Below, one piece after another: positions 1 through 9,534 of a stretch of DNA of 64,000 bases. The position numbers and the translations under genes were made by a program. The stretch is from positions 1 through 64,000 of the forward strand of contig NZ_VLJP01000056.1 of the NCBI RefSeq assembly GCF_007829525.1, read 5' to 3'. Below the pieces are notes generated by a model. That model made no database searches, was not told where the DNA came from, and saw only the letters and a list, made by a program, of their open reading frames with translations. Source of the stretch: Mesorhizobium sp. J18 (GTDB lineage: Bacteria; Pseudomonadota; Alphaproteobacteria; Rhizobiales; Rhizobiaceae). Each line of letters starts with the position of its first letter. Within the stretch, counting starts at the first letter, position 1.

Positions 1-626
1 TATGCGTGTTGGCCGTTGCCCCTGAAGACGGCGGAGCCGGCGACCAGCACATTGGCGCCGGCGGCAACCACCTGCGGCGCCGTCTCCGGCGTGACGCCGC
101 CATCGACCTCGATATCGATCGGCCGCTCACCGACCAGCGCCTTGACGCGGCGGATCTTCTCCACCACCGCCGGGATGAAGGCCTGGCCCCCGAAGCCCGG
201 ATTGACCGTCATCAGCAGGATGAGGTCGAGCCGGTCGAGCACATATTCGATGACGCTTTCCGGCGTCGACGGGTTGAGCGAGACACCAGCCTTTTTGCCG
301 AGGCTCCTGATCGTCTGCAGCGAGCGGTCGAGATGCGGTCCGGCTTCGGCATGGACGGTGATGATGTCGCAGCCGGCTTCGGCAAAGGCGGCAAGATAGG
401 GGTCAGCCGGGGCGATCATCAGATGGCAGTCGAAGACCTTGTCCGTGCGGTTGCGGACCGCTTTCACGACCGGCGGGCCGAAGGTGATGTTGGGGACGAA
501 ATGGCCGTCCATGACATCGAGATGGATCCAGTCGGCGCCGGCCGTCGCCACCGCCTCCACCTCGTCGCCCAAGCGCGAGAAGTCAGACGACAGGATCGAC
601 GGCGCGATGAGAAGCGGCTTGGTCAT
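1..626 (-). CDS. rpe: Ribulose-phosphate 3-epimerase, C-terminus cut by window edge
   Basis: Interconverts ribulose 5-phosphate and xylulose 5-phosphate in the pentose phosphate/Calvin pathways; cytosolic TIM barrel. The minus strand reads from ATG at 626 with [20 protein letters not shown], then [13 protein letters not shown] (metal/active-site Asp region), a CHLMI segment, [10 protein letters not shown] and a VDGG phosphate-binding loop, all characteristic of Rpe. About 208 residues are visible of the usual 220-230; the 3' end lies beyond base 1. It is downstream of and co-directional with hutC, 96 bp away, and is probably an independent housekeeping gene. Identification is firm; only the truncation limits it. 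Confidence 0.95.
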   Translation of the reverse strand, partial: MTKPLLIAPSILSSDFSRLGDEVEAVATAGADWIHLDVMDGHFVPNITFGPPVVKAVRNRTDKVFDCHLMIAPADPYLAAFAEAGCDIITVHAEAGPHLDRSLQTIRSLGKKAGVSLNPSTPESVIEYVLDRLDLILLMTVNPGFGGQAFIPAVVEKIRRVKALVGERPIDIEVDGGVTPETAPQVVAAGANVLVAGSAVFRGNGQHA

Positions 627-646
627 GGATATCAGGCTCCAGGCGT

Positions 647-660
647 GAGGCGAAAGCCTC
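647..660. other. Small GAAA-loop hairpin between hutC and rpe
   Basis: GAGGC-GAAA-GCCTC, a perfect 5-bp stem with a GNRA-type tetraloop, in the 96-bp gap after the hutC stop and just before the rpe start. It has no T-run, so it is at best a weak terminator or mRNA-end structure for hutC. Confidence 0.35.
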
Positions 661-722
661 CTCAGGCATCCGGCCTGACTAGCTTCTCACGCAGACAATG
701 TCGAGCGGCAAGCCTGCGGGCG

Positions 723-1421
723 CTACAGGCGCGTTACCATCCGATGGGTCCCGGGATGTGCCATGCGCACCAACGTGATCGGCTTCTCCTTCAGCCATGT
801 AATGCGTTCGCCGACGAACAGGGGAGCGCCAGCGCTCACATCGAGAAGACGCGCCTCCTCCTCATTGGCCGCTGCTGCCATGAAGGTGAATTCCGCGTCG
901 GAGAAAGGCGCATGGGTGACCAGCCACTCGTTCGGGCCTATCGTTTCGAAGCTCTCCTGACGTGCCGCGGGAACAGCTGTGAGATTGATCCAGCGATCCT
1001 CGAACTGATAGGGCGCCCCATCAGCCAGATGCAAGCAGCGCACGTGAAGCACAAGCTCGCTCAGCGATAGCCCGAGCCGGGCCGCAATCACTTCCGGAGG
1101 CCTGTCGATCGTGCGGCTGAGGAGCCTGTAACGGTATTCCGCGCCACGGGCGGTTATCTCATTGCCCACAATGGGGATAACGAAACGCGCCTCGCGTAGC
1201 GGGTGCAAGGCGACGCGCGTGCCAGACTTGCGCCGGCGCTCCACGAGACCCGAGCGCGCCAGTTCCTGCAAGGCGCGATTGACCGTTGCCCGGGCCGCAC
1301 CGAACTCGCGGGCAAGGACTTCTTCCCCCGGGATCAGCGTGCCCGGCGCCCAGACGCGTTCCGCGATGCGACGCGCCAGTTCTTCCTTGATGACGCGGAA
1401 GGAAATGCGGCCGTTTTTCAC
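723..1421 (-). CDS. hutC: Histidine utilisation repressor HutC (GntR/HutC family)
   Basis: Transcriptional repressor that classically senses urocanate and blocks hut transcription. The 232-residue product has an N-terminal winged helix-turn-helix of GntR type (around residues 5-70; PGEEVLAREFGAARATVNRAL is the recognition region) followed by a UTRA effector domain (RGAEYRYRL, YQFEDRWINL, FMAAAANEEEARLL). I choose the GTG at 1421: it overlaps the hutF stop as GTGA and gives the normal family length; the reading frame stays open upstream but that part overlaps hutF and has no family resemblance. It is translationally coupled to hutF, so the regulator sits in one of the operons it should control. 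Its probable operator is the inverted repeat at 2812-2844. Confidence 0.93.
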   Translation of the reverse strand: MKNGRISFRVIKEELARRIAERVWAPGTLIPGEEVLAREFGAARATVNRALQELARSGLVERRRKSGTRVALHPLREARFVIPIVGNEITARGAEYRYRLLSRTIDRPPEVIAARLGLSLSELVLHVRCLHLADGAPYQFEDRWINLTAVPAARQESFETIGPNEWLVTHAPFSDAEFTFMAAAANEEEARLLDVSAGAPLFVGERITWLKEKPITLVRMAHPGTHRMVTRL

Positions 1422-2785
1422 AGCCGGTCCATTATCAGGCGCATGGTCTCGCGATACCGGGCGCGGATTTCGCCTGCATGGATGTGCCGGCCGCTGCGTA
1501 CCATGTGACGCCCGGCACTCCACAGATCCGTGATAGCGCTACCATTGCCGCAAAAGACCCAGCCGTCGAGGATCCCGTCGCCATCGCTGATACCGGGCAG
1601 GCGTTCCGTATCAATCGCCACAAGGTCGGCTAACCCGCCGGGAGTGATGGTACCGCATTCACGGCCCAATGCCTGCGCGCCGCCGGCAAGAGCCTTGCCG
1701 TAGAGCACGCGGCCGGCGGATTCCCCTGGGCCGGCAAGGACGACACGCGCCCTGTCGCGCAACCTTTGCGAATATTCGAGCTGGCGCAGTTCCTCGATTG
1801 TGCTGATGCGGATATTGGAGTCCGAGCCGACACCGAACGAGCCGCCCGCCTCCACGAAGCGCGGAGCGTCGAAAATACCATCACCGAGATTGGCTTCAGT
1901 GACCGGACAGAGCCCGGCAACCGCCCCCGTACGGGCAAGGCCGATGGTCTCTTCCGGCAACATATGTGTGCAATGGATGAGGCACCAGCGGCGGTCGACT
2001 TCGAAAGTGTCGAGCAGCCAGGCGACAGGCCGCGCGTCATGGACCGCCAGCATCTCGTCTATCTCGGCTTCCTGCTCCGCGATATGCATGTGGAAAGGGC
2101 TTTCCGGCCGCAGGGCCAGCGCAGCTTGGATATCGTCACGATTGGCGGCGCGAAGGGAATGCGGCGCCACACCGAGACCGACATCAACCGGCAGGGCCTT
2201 CAGAATGGTCGCGGCACGCGCCATGAGGGCTTCGAACCCGGGGAGATCATTGCCGAAACGCAACTGCCCACCGGCAAGCGGGCGGCCATCGACGCCGCCA
2301 TGACGATAAAGAACCGGAAGAAGGGTCAGGCCGATACCCGTCTGCGAAGCCGCCGCGGCAATGCGCGCCGACAATTCGCCGACATCGTCATAGGGCGCTC
2401 CGCCCGGCTGGTGGTGCAGATAGTGGAATTCCGCCACGGCCGCGAAGCCTGCTTCCTGCATCTCCATGAATGCGAAGGCGGCGATCGCTTCGATGTCCTC
2501 GGGCGAAAGCAGATCGAGGAAGCGATACATGATCTCGCGCCAGGTCCAGAAACTGTCACGCCCAGCCGGCCCGCGCCTTTCGGCCAGCCCCGCCATGCCA
2601 CGCTGAAAGGTATGGCTGTGGAGGTTCGACAGTGCAGGGAGAAGCGCGTCCACCTGTGTCATCTCGGGGCCAGGCCGCGTCTCCGAGTCGACCGTTGCGA
2701 TACGGCCGTCAGCGTCGATGGAGACCTGCACATTCTTAAGCCAGCCTTGCGGGGTGAGGGCTATGCGCGCAAAAATTTCGGGCAT
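1418..2785 (-). CDS. hutF: Formimidoylglutamate deiminase HutF
   Basis: Hydrolyses N-formimino-L-glutamate to N-formyl-L-glutamate plus ammonia, step four of the five-step histidine pathway. It is an amidohydrolase-superfamily metal enzyme of 455 residues. The metal-binding HxH is seen in LSNLHSHTFQRGMAG (His56 and His58), later metal/catalytic stretches are HMHIAEQ and LIHCTHM, and the C-terminal GSDSNIRIS carries the expected Asp. The ATG at 2785 is preferred over a GTG three codons upstream because GGAAA sits 9 bases before it. Divergent from hutI across a 78-bp control region; its stop overlaps the hutC start. HutF together with HutG means glutamate is reached through formylglutamate, not by a single formiminoglutamase. 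Confidence 0.95.
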   Translation of the reverse strand: MPEIFARIALTPQGWLKNVQVSIDADGRIATVDSETRPGPEMTQVDALLPALSNLHSHTFQRGMAGLAERRGPAGRDSFWTWREIMYRFLDLLSPEDIEAIAAFAFMEMQEAGFAAVAEFHYLHHQPGGAPYDDVGELSARIAAAASQTGIGLTLLPVLYRHGGVDGRPLAGGQLRFGNDLPGFEALMARAATILKALPVDVGLGVAPHSLRAANRDDIQAALALRPESPFHMHIAEQEAEIDEMLAVHDARPVAWLLDTFEVDRRWCLIHCTHMLPEETIGLARTGAVAGLCPVTEANLGDGIFDAPRFVEAGGSFGVGSDSNIRISTIEELRQLEYSQRLRDRARVVLAGPGESAGRVLYGKALAGGAQALGRECGTITPGGLADLVAIDTERLPGISDGDGILDGWVFCGNGSAITDLWSAGRHMVRSGRHIHAGEIRARYRETMRLIMDRL

Positions 2786-2811
2786 CGGCAACACTTTCCG
2801 TTTGACTTGAT

Positions 2812-2844
2812 TTGTATAGACATAATAGCGTTAAGTCCATACAA
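2812..2844. promoter_or_regulatory. Candidate HutC operator in the hutF/hutI divergent region
   Basis: TTGTATAGAC (2812-2821) and GTCCATACAA (2835-2844) form an inverted repeat with 9 of 10 matching positions and a 13-base spacer. It is the only conspicuous dyad in the 78 bp between the hutF and hutI starts. The TTGTAT half-site fits the TGTA...TACA-type operators known for HutC-family GntR regulators; binding by this HutC is inferred. Confidence 0.72.
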
Positions 2845-2863
2845 GAAACGGGAATAGCAGCCG

Positions 2864-4072
2864 ATGGCCCGGAAGACGATTACGGGAATCCGTCTTGCGA
2901 CGATGGAGCTGAATATGGGCCCATACGGGCTTGTCGATCGCGGTGCCGTCGCCGTCGAGGATGACCGGATCGTTTGGGCAGGACAGGAAAAGGACCTCCC
3001 CGCCGAGTGGCGCAAGGCTGAGGCGGAGGATTTCGATGGCCGCCTGGCGACCCCCGCACTTGTCGATTGTCACACCCATCTGGTCTTTGGCGGAAACCGC
3101 GCCCGTGAGTTCGAGATGCGGCTGGAGGGCGCCAGCTATGAAGAGATCGCGCGCGCCGGCGGCGGCATTGTTTCGACCGTTTCTGCCACCCGCGATCTGG
3201 ATGAGAACCAGCTTGTCCAAGCCGCCTTGCCGCGGCTTGATGCTCTGATCGCCGAGGGTGTCGCGACGATCGAGATCAAGTCCGGCTACGGCCTGACGAT
3301 CGAGGACGAATTGAAGATGCTGCGTACGGCTCGCCGGCTGGGAACCATGCGCCAGATCCGGGTCGTCACGTCCTATCTCGCCGCGCATGCGGTTCCGGCC
3401 GAATACAAGTCCCACGCCGATGCCTATATCGACGAGGTGGTGCTGCCGGGCTTGGAAGCTGCCCGGGAAGAAGGGCTGGTCGACGCCGTTGACGGTTTCT
3501 GCGAGGGCATCGCTTTTTCACCGGAACAGATGGCCCGCGTCTTCGACAGGGCGCGCTCGCTCGGTCTGCCGGTCAAGCTGCATGCCGAGCAGCTTTCCAA
3601 TCTCGACGGAGCGAAACTCGCAGCCTCCTACGGCGCGCTCTCTGCCGATCATCTCGAATATCTGGACGAGGAAGGCGTGGCCGCCATGACGAAGAGCGGC
3701 ACCGTAGCCGTCTTGCTGCCTGGGGCCTTCTACACACTGCGCGAGAAGCAGGCTCCGCCCGTCGCAGCTCTGCGTGAAGCAGGCGTTCCGATCGCGATCG
3801 CGACGGATTGCAATCCCGGCTCCTCGCCGCTCGCCTCGCTGCTCCTGACCATCAATATGGCATCGACCCTCTTCCGGTTGACGCCGGAGGAGGCTCTGGC
3901 CGGCGTGACAAGGAATGCCGCGCGAGCACTGGGCCTACATCGGGAAATCGGCACGATAGCACCCGGCAAGCGCGTCGAGATCGCCATCTGGGATGTCGAA
4001 CACCCGGCCGAGCTTGCCTATCGTATTGGCTTCAACCCCCTTCACCGACGGATGGTCGAGGCGGTATCATGA
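2864..4072 (+). CDS. hutI: Imidazolonepropionase HutI
   Basis: Opens the ring of 4-imidazolone-5-propionate to give N-formimino-L-glutamate (third hut step). 402 residues, the usual length. Metal and active-site signatures are visible: [13 protein letters not shown] (His70, His72), the HAEQ motif (His240) and ATDCNPG (Asp315), placing it in the metal-dependent amidohydrolase superfamily; IEIKSGYGL is another family hallmark. The ATG at 2864 has GGGAA nine bases upstream. It is the first gene of the rightward operon and its stop overlaps the hutH start as ATGA, indicating translational coupling. Confidence 0.97.
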   Translation: MARKTITGIRLATMELNMGPYGLVDRGAVAVEDDRIVWAGQEKDLPAEWRKAEAEDFDGRLATPALVDCHTHLVFGGNRAREFEMRLEGASYEEIARAGGGIVSTVSATRDLDENQLVQAALPRLDALIAEGVATIEIKSGYGLTIEDELKMLRTARRLGTMRQIRVVTSYLAAHAVPAEYKSHADAYIDEVVLPGLEAAREEGLVDAVDGFCEGIAFSPEQMARVFDRARSLGLPVKLHAEQLSNLDGAKLAASYGALSADHLEYLDEEGVAAMTKSGTVAVLLPGAFYTLREKQAPPVAALREAGVPIAIATDCNPGSSPLASLLLTINMASTLFRLTPEEALAGVTRNAARALGLHREIGTIAPGKRVEIAIWDVEHPAELAYRIGFNPLHRRMVEAVS

Positions 4073-5604
4073 CCCTCATTCTGCAACCGGGCGCCGTCTC
4101 GCTCGAAACCCTGATGAAGATTTATCGTGAAGCCGGGAGCGTGCGCGTCGATCCCACCTTCGATGAGCGGATTGAGGCCTCCGCCCGGCGTATTGGCGAG
4201 ATAGCTGGCGGTGATGAGCCGGTCTACGGCGTCAATACGGGCTTTGGAAAGCTCGCCAGCATGCGCATCCCGGCCGCCGATGTCGCTACCCTTCAACGCA
4301 ACCTGATCCTTTCGCATTGCTGCGGGGTCGGCGCGCCGCTCGGACCGGATATCGTACGGCTCATCATGGCACTGAAGCTCGTCTCGCTTGGCCGCGGAGC
4401 ATCGGGTGTCCGCCTTGAGATCGTGCGGCTGATCGAGGCGATGCTGGAGCGCGATGTCCTTCCGGTCATTCCCGAAAAGGGTTCCGTCGGCGCCTCGGGC
4501 GATCTGGCGCCACTGGCCCATATGGCCGCTGCCATGATCGGCGAAGGCGAAGTCTTTTATGAAGGCACCCCCATGCCGGCACGCTCGGCTCTTCAAAAGG
4601 CCGGTCTCGAACCGGTCAGGCTCGCAGCCAAGGAGGGGCTCGCGCTGATCAACGGCACGCAGGTCTCGACTGCCCTCGCCCTCGCGGGCCTGTTCCGAGC
4701 GCATCGCGCCGCGCGTTCGGCGCTGATTACCGGAGCGCTTTCGACCGATGCGGCCATGGGTTCTTCGGCGCCCTTCCATCCGGAAATCCACACGCTGCGC
4801 GGCCATCGCGGCCAGATCGACACCGCAGCAGCACTCTGGTGCCTGCTGGATGGTTCGGAAATCCGTGAAAGCCATCGCGAGGGTGACGAGCGGGTGCAGG
4901 ATCCCTATTGTATCCGCTGCCAGCCGCAGGTGGATGGCGCCGCGCTGGACGTCCTGCGGCAGGCTGCACGGACTCTGGAAACGGAAGCCAATGCGGTCAC
5001 CGACAATCCGCTCGTGCTTTCGGACGGGTCCGTCGTTTCCGGGGGCAATTTCCACGCCGAGCCGGTGGCATTCGCGGCTGACCAGATAGCGCTCGCTATT
5101 TGCGAGATCGGCGCGATCGCCCAGAGACGCATTGCGCTCCTGGTCGATCCAGCGCTCTCCTTCGGCCTGCCGGCCTTCCTCGCCAAGAAGCCGGGGCTGA
5201 ATTCCGGTCTGATGATTGCCGAGGTCACTTCGGCCGCGCTGATGTCGGAAAACAAGCAGATGGCGCATCCGGCATCGGTGGATTCCACACCGACTTCCGC
5301 CAACCAGGAGGACCACGTCTCCATGGCCTGCCATGGGGCACGGCGGCTGATCGCAATGACAGATAATCTTTTCGGCATTATCGGCATCGAGGCCGTAACC
5401 GCCGCACAAGGCATTGATCTGCGCGCGCCGCTGAAGACAAGCGCGGAGCTTCAAAAGGCACATGCAGCGATCCGGCAGGTCGTGCCGGAACTCGAAGTGG
5501 ACCGCTATATGGCCACGGATCTCGAGGCAGCAATCGAGCTGGTGCGTTCCGGCGACCTGAATGCCAGCGTGTCGGAAGGCATATTGCCGGGACTGGAAGC
5601 GTGA
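4069..5604 (+). CDS. hutH: Histidine ammonia-lyase HutH
   Basis: Removes ammonia from L-histidine to give urocanate, the entry step. 511 residues starting at the ATG that overlaps the hutI stop; the frame is open further upstream, but that part lies antisense-free inside hutI and lacks family similarity. [14 protein letters not shown] carries Ala142-Ser143-Gly144, the triad that cyclises into the MIO prosthetic group. Further ammonia-lyase hallmarks are [11 protein letters not shown] near residue 55 and [11 protein letters not shown] near residue 280. The operon context (hutI before, hutG and hutU after) makes histidine rather than tyrosine or phenylalanine the clear substrate. Confidence 0.97.
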   Translation: MTLILQPGAVSLETLMKIYREAGSVRVDPTFDERIEASARRIGEIAGGDEPVYGVNTGFGKLASMRIPAADVATLQRNLILSHCCGVGAPLGPDIVRLIMALKLVSLGRGASGVRLEIVRLIEAMLERDVLPVIPEKGSVGASGDLAPLAHMAAAMIGEGEVFYEGTPMPARSALQKAGLEPVRLAAKEGLALINGTQVSTALALAGLFRAHRAARSALITGALSTDAAMGSSAPFHPEIHTLRGHRGQIDTAAALWCLLDGSEIRESHREGDERVQDPYCIRCQPQVDGAALDVLRQAARTLETEANAVTDNPLVLSDGSVVSGGNFHAEPVAFAADQIALAICEIGAIAQRRIALLVDPALSFGLPAFLAKKPGLNSGLMIAEVTSAALMSENKQMAHPASVDSTPTSANQEDHVSMACHGARRLIAMTDNLFGIIGIEAVTAAQGIDLRAPLKTSAELQKAHAAIRQVVPELEVDRYMATDLEAAIELVRSGDLNASVSEGILPGLEA

Positions 5605-5606
5605 TC

Positions 5607-6419
5607 ATGGCCCCTGTTGAAGTCAGGCGGGGCTCTTCACCCGTTATCCTCGGCCTGCCTCATACAGGCACCGAGGTGCCACCCGATATCTGGGACGATC
5701 TGAACGAGGAAGGGCACCGGCTGCGTGACACGGACTGGCATGTCCATCGCCTCTATGACGGCTTGCTGCCCGACGTTACCACGGTTCGAGCGCACTTCCA
5801 TCGCTATGTCATAGACGCCAATCGCGATCCCTCGGGCCGGAGCCTTTATCCAGGACAGAACACGACCGGACTCGTGCCGCTCACCGATTTCGACAATCAG
5901 CAAATCTGGCGGGAAGGTCGCGAGCCTGACGATAGCGAGATAGAAAGGCGGCGGTCGCTCTTCCATCAACCTTATCACGCCGCTCTCGCCGAGGAGATCG
6001 AGCGGGTGAAGAAACTGCATGGCGTGGCCATACTTTATGATTGCCACTCCATACGCTCGGTCTGCCCATATCTGTTCGAAGGCCGCCTGCCGGATTTCAA
6101 TATAGGTACTGACAACGGCAGCACCTGTGCCCCCGAGATCGAAACGGCAGTAGCCGCGATCTGTGCCGATGCCTCGGGCTATTCTCACGTTCTGAACGGC
6201 CGCTTCCGCGGCGGCTGGACGACCCGCCATTACGGCCGGCCGCAGGAAGGCGTCCATGCCATCCAGATGGAACTCGCACAGGCGACGCATCTGGAGACCG
6301 AAGAACCGCCCTTCGCCTATGACGAAGGCAAGGCCGAAAAGCTGCGCATCCATCTGCGCTCCATCCTGGAGCGGCTCGAAGAGCTCGCGCTGACACTGAA
6401 ATCCGGAGAGGTCCGATGA
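5607..6419 (+). CDS. hutG: N-formylglutamate deformylase HutG
   Basis: Hydrolyses N-formyl-L-glutamate to L-glutamate and formate, the last step when HutF is present. The protein belongs to the N-formylglutamate amidohydrolase family: [11 protein letters not shown] at the N-terminus, then [23 protein letters not shown] and LYDCHSIRS supply the conserved His/Asp/Arg residues. 270 residues from the ATG at 5607, which has GGAAG seven bases upstream; a GTG at 5601 overlapping the hutH stop is an alternative adding two residues. Its stop overlaps the hutU start. Gene order and the presence of hutF make this assignment stronger than the domain alone. Confidence 0.93.
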   Translation: MAPVEVRRGSSPVILGLPHTGTEVPPDIWDDLNEEGHRLRDTDWHVHRLYDGLLPDVTTVRAHFHRYVIDANRDPSGRSLYPGQNTTGLVPLTDFDNQQIWREGREPDDSEIERRRSLFHQPYHAALAEEIERVKKLHGVAILYDCHSIRSVCPYLFEGRLPDFNIGTDNGSTCAPEIETAVAAICADASGYSHVLNGRFRGGWTTRHYGRPQEGVHAIQMELAQATHLETEEPPFAYDEGKAEKLRIHLRSILERLEELALTLKSGEVR

Positions 6420-8086
6420 ACAATCCCCGCCACAATATCCGTGAGGTGCGTGCGCCGCGCGGCACCGATCTCAACGCGCTTTCCTGGCTGACGGAAGCTC
6501 CGTTGCGGATGCTGATGAACAATCTCGATCCCGACGTGGCGGAGAATCCGAACGAACTGGTCGTCTATGGCGGCATCGGCCGCGCGGCCCGCACCTGGGA
6601 CGATTTCGACCGTATCGTCGCCACGCTGAAGACATTGAAGGAGGACGAGACGCTGCTCGTCCAGTCCGGCAAGCCGGTAGGCGTTTTCCGCACCCACACT
6701 GATGCGCCGCGCGTGCTGATCGCCAATTCCAATCTCGTGCCGCACTGGGCGACCTGGGATCATTTCAACAAGCTCGATCGTCAGGGCCTGATGATGTACG
6801 GTCAGATGACCGCCGGTTCCTGGATCTATATCGGAACGCAAGGAATCGTACAGGGCACTTACGAGACTTTCGTCGAGGCGGGCCGCCAGCATTACGATGG
6901 CAATCTCAAGGGCAAGTGGATACTGACCTCCGGGCTTGGCGGCATGGGAGGCGCGCAGCCGTTGGCCGCAGTCATGGCCGGCGCCTCATGCCTCGCCATC
7001 GAATGCGATTCCGACCGCATCGCCTTCCGCTTGAGAACCCGTTATCTCGACGAGAAGGCCGAGACGCTGGACGATGCACTGGCGATGATCGAGCGCTGGA
7101 CCAAGGCAGGCGAGACGAAGTCGGTCGGTCTTCTCGGCAATGCCTCAGAGCTTCTGCCTGAGCTCGTGAAGCGCGGAGTAAGGCCGGATATCGTGACCGA
7201 CCAGACTTCGGCGCACGACCCGCTCAATGGATATCTCCCGAAAGGCTGGTCCCTGGCCGAATGGCGCGAAAAACGCGAGAGCGACCCGAAGGCGGTGGAG
7301 AAGGCTGCGCGCGCCTCCATGCGCGAGCATGTAGAGGCCATGGTCGCCTTCTGGAACGACGGCATTCCGACGCTCGACTATGGCAACAATATCCGCCAGG
7401 TGGCGAAGGAGGAAGGCTTTGACAATGCCTTTGCATTTCCGGGCTTCGTGCCGGCCTATATCAGGCCGCTCTTCTGCCGCGGCATAGGCCCCTTCCGCTG
7501 GGCGGCGCTTTCCGGCGACCCTGAGGACATCTATCGCACCGACGAGAAGGTGAAGGAGCTCCTACCCGACAATCACCACCTGCATCGCTGGCTCGACATG
7601 GCGCGCGAGCGCATCGCCTTCCAGGGCTTGCCGGCACGCATCTGCTGGGTCGGCCTCGGCGACCGTCATCGCCTCGGTCTTGCCTTTAACGAGATGGTGG
7701 CGAAAGGCGAGCTGAAGGCACCCGTTGTTATTGGCCGAGACCATCTGGATTCCGGCTCGGTGGCTTCCCCCAACCGGGAGACGGAAGCGATGATCGACGG
7801 ATCGGACGCGGTGTCCGACTGGCCGCTGCTCAATGCCCTGCTCAACTGTGCCTCGGGCGCGACCTGGGTATCTTTACATCATGGTGGCGGCGTCGGCATG
7901 GGCTTCTCGCAGCATGCCGGCATGGTGATCTGCGCCGATGGCACCCCGGAGGCGGCGCGGCGGCTCGAGCGGGTGTTGTGGAACGATCCGGCGACCGGCG
8001 TCATGCGCCACGCCGATGCGGGCTACGAAACCGCACTCGAGTGTGCGCGTGAGCATCAGTTGAACCTTCCCGGCATCCTGCCCTGA
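6416..8086 (+). CDS. hutU: Urocanate hydratase HutU
   Basis: NAD-dependent conversion of urocanate to imidazolonepropionate (second step). 556 residues, full length for the family. Seen directly: [13 protein letters not shown] near the N-terminus, [21 protein letters not shown], the dinucleotide-binding [15 protein letters not shown], and the active-site cysteine in [11 protein letters not shown], which computes to Cys410, the position described for urocanases. The C-terminal [15 protein letters not shown] is also diagnostic. The start overlaps the hutG stop by four bases. A 7-bp-stem hairpin immediately follows the stop codon, before the membrane-protein gene. Confidence 0.97.
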   Translation: MNNPRHNIREVRAPRGTDLNALSWLTEAPLRMLMNNLDPDVAENPNELVVYGGIGRAARTWDDFDRIVATLKTLKEDETLLVQSGKPVGVFRTHTDAPRVLIANSNLVPHWATWDHFNKLDRQGLMMYGQMTAGSWIYIGTQGIVQGTYETFVEAGRQHYDGNLKGKWILTSGLGGMGGAQPLAAVMAGASCLAIECDSDRIAFRLRTRYLDEKAETLDDALAMIERWTKAGETKSVGLLGNASELLPELVKRGVRPDIVTDQTSAHDPLNGYLPKGWSLAEWREKRESDPKAVEKAARASMREHVEAMVAFWNDGIPTLDYGNNIRQVAKEEGFDNAFAFPGFVPAYIRPLFCRGIGPFRWAALSGDPEDIYRTDEKVKELLPDNHHLHRWLDMARERIAFQGLPARICWVGLGDRHRLGLAFNEMVAKGELKAPVVIGRDHLDSGSVASPNRETEAMIDGSDAVSDWPLLNALLNCASGATWVSLHHGGGVGMGFSQHAGMVICADGTPEAARRLERVLWNDPATGVMRHADAGYETALECAREHQLNLPGILP

Positions 8087-8106
8087 TGCCGGCAAACGAG
8101 CCGGCA
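8087..8106. other. Intercistronic hairpin after hutU
   Basis: TGCCGGC (8087-8093), a 6-base loop, then GCCGGCA (8100-8106): a perfect GC-rich 7-bp stem starting on the base after the hutU stop. No T-run follows, so it is more likely an mRNA-stabilising or partial-attenuation element than a full terminator. Confidence 0.45.
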
Positions 8107-8141
8107 ACTGACGACATCGAAACCGGACAAGGAGATCAGGC

Positions 8142-9470
8142 GTGACGAATAATTCGATGATCATGACCGGTGGCAGCCAGGTGCAGAACCTGCTGAAGCT
8201 CATTCTCTGCAGCGCAGTGGGTATTTTTGCCTTCTTCGTGCCGGTCACCATCGGCGGCAAAACCACCATTCCGCTCGATCACGCCGCCAACGCGGTGACC
8301 ACCTTTGCCAAGCCGGCTGCAATCGTATTCGTCTGCGCGCTGATCCTTTACGGTGCGATTGCGCCCTTCATTGCCGGGCGGTGGCGCGAGGATACTGCCG
8401 CGATCATATTCTCCATCCTGAGGCTGTTGGGTGTCGTCTTCACGGCAATGTATCTCACCGGCATCGGACCAGCAGCACTCTTTGCACCTGACATGCTGCC
8501 TTTCCTGTTCGACAAACTGGTGCTTTCGGTCGGCATCATAGTGCCGATCGGCGCGCTGGCTCTGGGTTTCCTCGTCGGCTACGGTCTGCTCGAATTCACC
8601 GGCGTCATCGTACAGCCGATCATGCGTCCGGTCTGGCGCACGCCAGGCTGGTCGGCCATCGATGCCGTGGCTTCCTTCGTCGGCAGCTATTCGATTGCGC
8701 TGCTGATCACCGACCGCGTGTTCAAGCAAGGCAAATATTCGGTCCGGGAGGCAGCGATCATCGCTACCGGATTCTCCACCGTTTCGGCCACTTTCATGAT
8801 CATCGTGGCCAGAACCCTCGGACTGATGGATAGCTGGAATCTCTACTTCTGGGGCACGCTGGTGGTGACATTCGTCGTTACGGCCATATCGGCGCGGCTC
8901 TGGCCACTTGCCAGTCTCGAGCATGGCGACCGCACAGATCCGCCATTGCCGCAGGGACGTAACCGTCTGCAAACAGCGTTCGACGAGGGGCTAAAACAAG
9001 CCGCATCCGCCCCGCCCCTGCTGCGGAACCTGGCGGACACTTTCGTCGATGGGCTGCGCATGGCCTCGATCATCCTGCCGAGCATCATGGCGGTGGGACT
9101 GCTGGGACTCCTGGCTGCGAAATACACGCCCATCTTCGATGCAGTCGGCGTGCTGCTTTATCCGTTTGCCTGGATCGGGCGCCTGTCGGAAGCCATGGAG
9201 GCTTCCCGGGCTATGGCATCCGGTCTTGCCGAAATGTTCCTCCCGGCGCTGCTGCTCAAAGACGCCGACATCGTGGTCAAATTCACCGCTGCGGTTGTTT
9301 CGGTGAGCCAGGTCTTGTTCCTGTCAGCCTCGATCCCCTGCGTGCTGGCGACCAGCATCCCGATCCGTTTCCGTGACATGATCGTGATCTGGTACATCCG
9401 CACCGCGCTCAGCATCGTGCTGTCGGCAGGCCTTGCCTGGTTGGCGTTCGGCCTCGGCTGGCTCGCCTGA
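8142..9470 (+). CDS. YjiH-type membrane protein (Gate/nucleoside-recognition fold)
   Basis: A 442-residue integral membrane protein resembling the YjiH family, with Gate-domain (nucleoside-recognition) character. I count roughly ten hydrophobic segments, including LLKLILCSAVGIFAFFVPVT, a run near residue 60 (IVFVCALILYGAI), several between residues 95 and 245, a loop with charged residues around 250-300, and four more to the C-terminus. GTG start at 8142 with AAGGAG seven bases upstream. It follows hutU by 55 bp, separated by a small hairpin, and is the only transporter-like gene in the hut locus. A role in histidine or urocanate transport is inference from position only; the family has no assured substrate. 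Confidence 0.75.
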   Translation: MTNNSMIMTGGSQVQNLLKLILCSAVGIFAFFVPVTIGGKTTIPLDHAANAVTTFAKPAAIVFVCALILYGAIAPFIAGRWREDTAAIIFSILRLLGVVFTAMYLTGIGPAALFAPDMLPFLFDKLVLSVGIIVPIGALALGFLVGYGLLEFTGVIVQPIMRPVWRTPGWSAIDAVASFVGSYSIALLITDRVFKQGKYSVREAAIIATGFSTVSATFMIIVARTLGLMDSWNLYFWGTLVVTFVVTAISARLWPLASLEHGDRTDPPLPQGRNRLQTAFDEGLKQAASAPPLLRNLADTFVDGLRMASIILPSIMAVGLLGLLAAKYTPIFDAVGVLLYPFAWIGRLSEAMEASRAMASGLAEMFLPALLLKDADIVVKFTAAVVSVSQVLFLSASIPCVLATSIPIRFRDMIVIWYIRTALSIVLSAGLAWLAFGLGWLA

Positions 9471-9534
9471 CACCGGTTGAGCCGATACTGAGCTGCGGCG
9501 CGCGAACGGCGTAGAGACCGCCGGTTGCCGATCC

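Noticed and set aside
1766-2857. 363-codon plus-strand frame over hutF
   Set aside because: Antisense shadow of HutF, which has intact catalytic motifs; it also runs across the hut operator.
4042-5463. 473-codon minus-strand frame over hutH
   Set aside because: Antisense of HutH with its MIO triad; composition typical of a shadow frame.
8136-8972. 278-codon minus-strand frame in the YjiH-like gene
   Set aside because: Antisense to a clear membrane protein; very charged, no domain.
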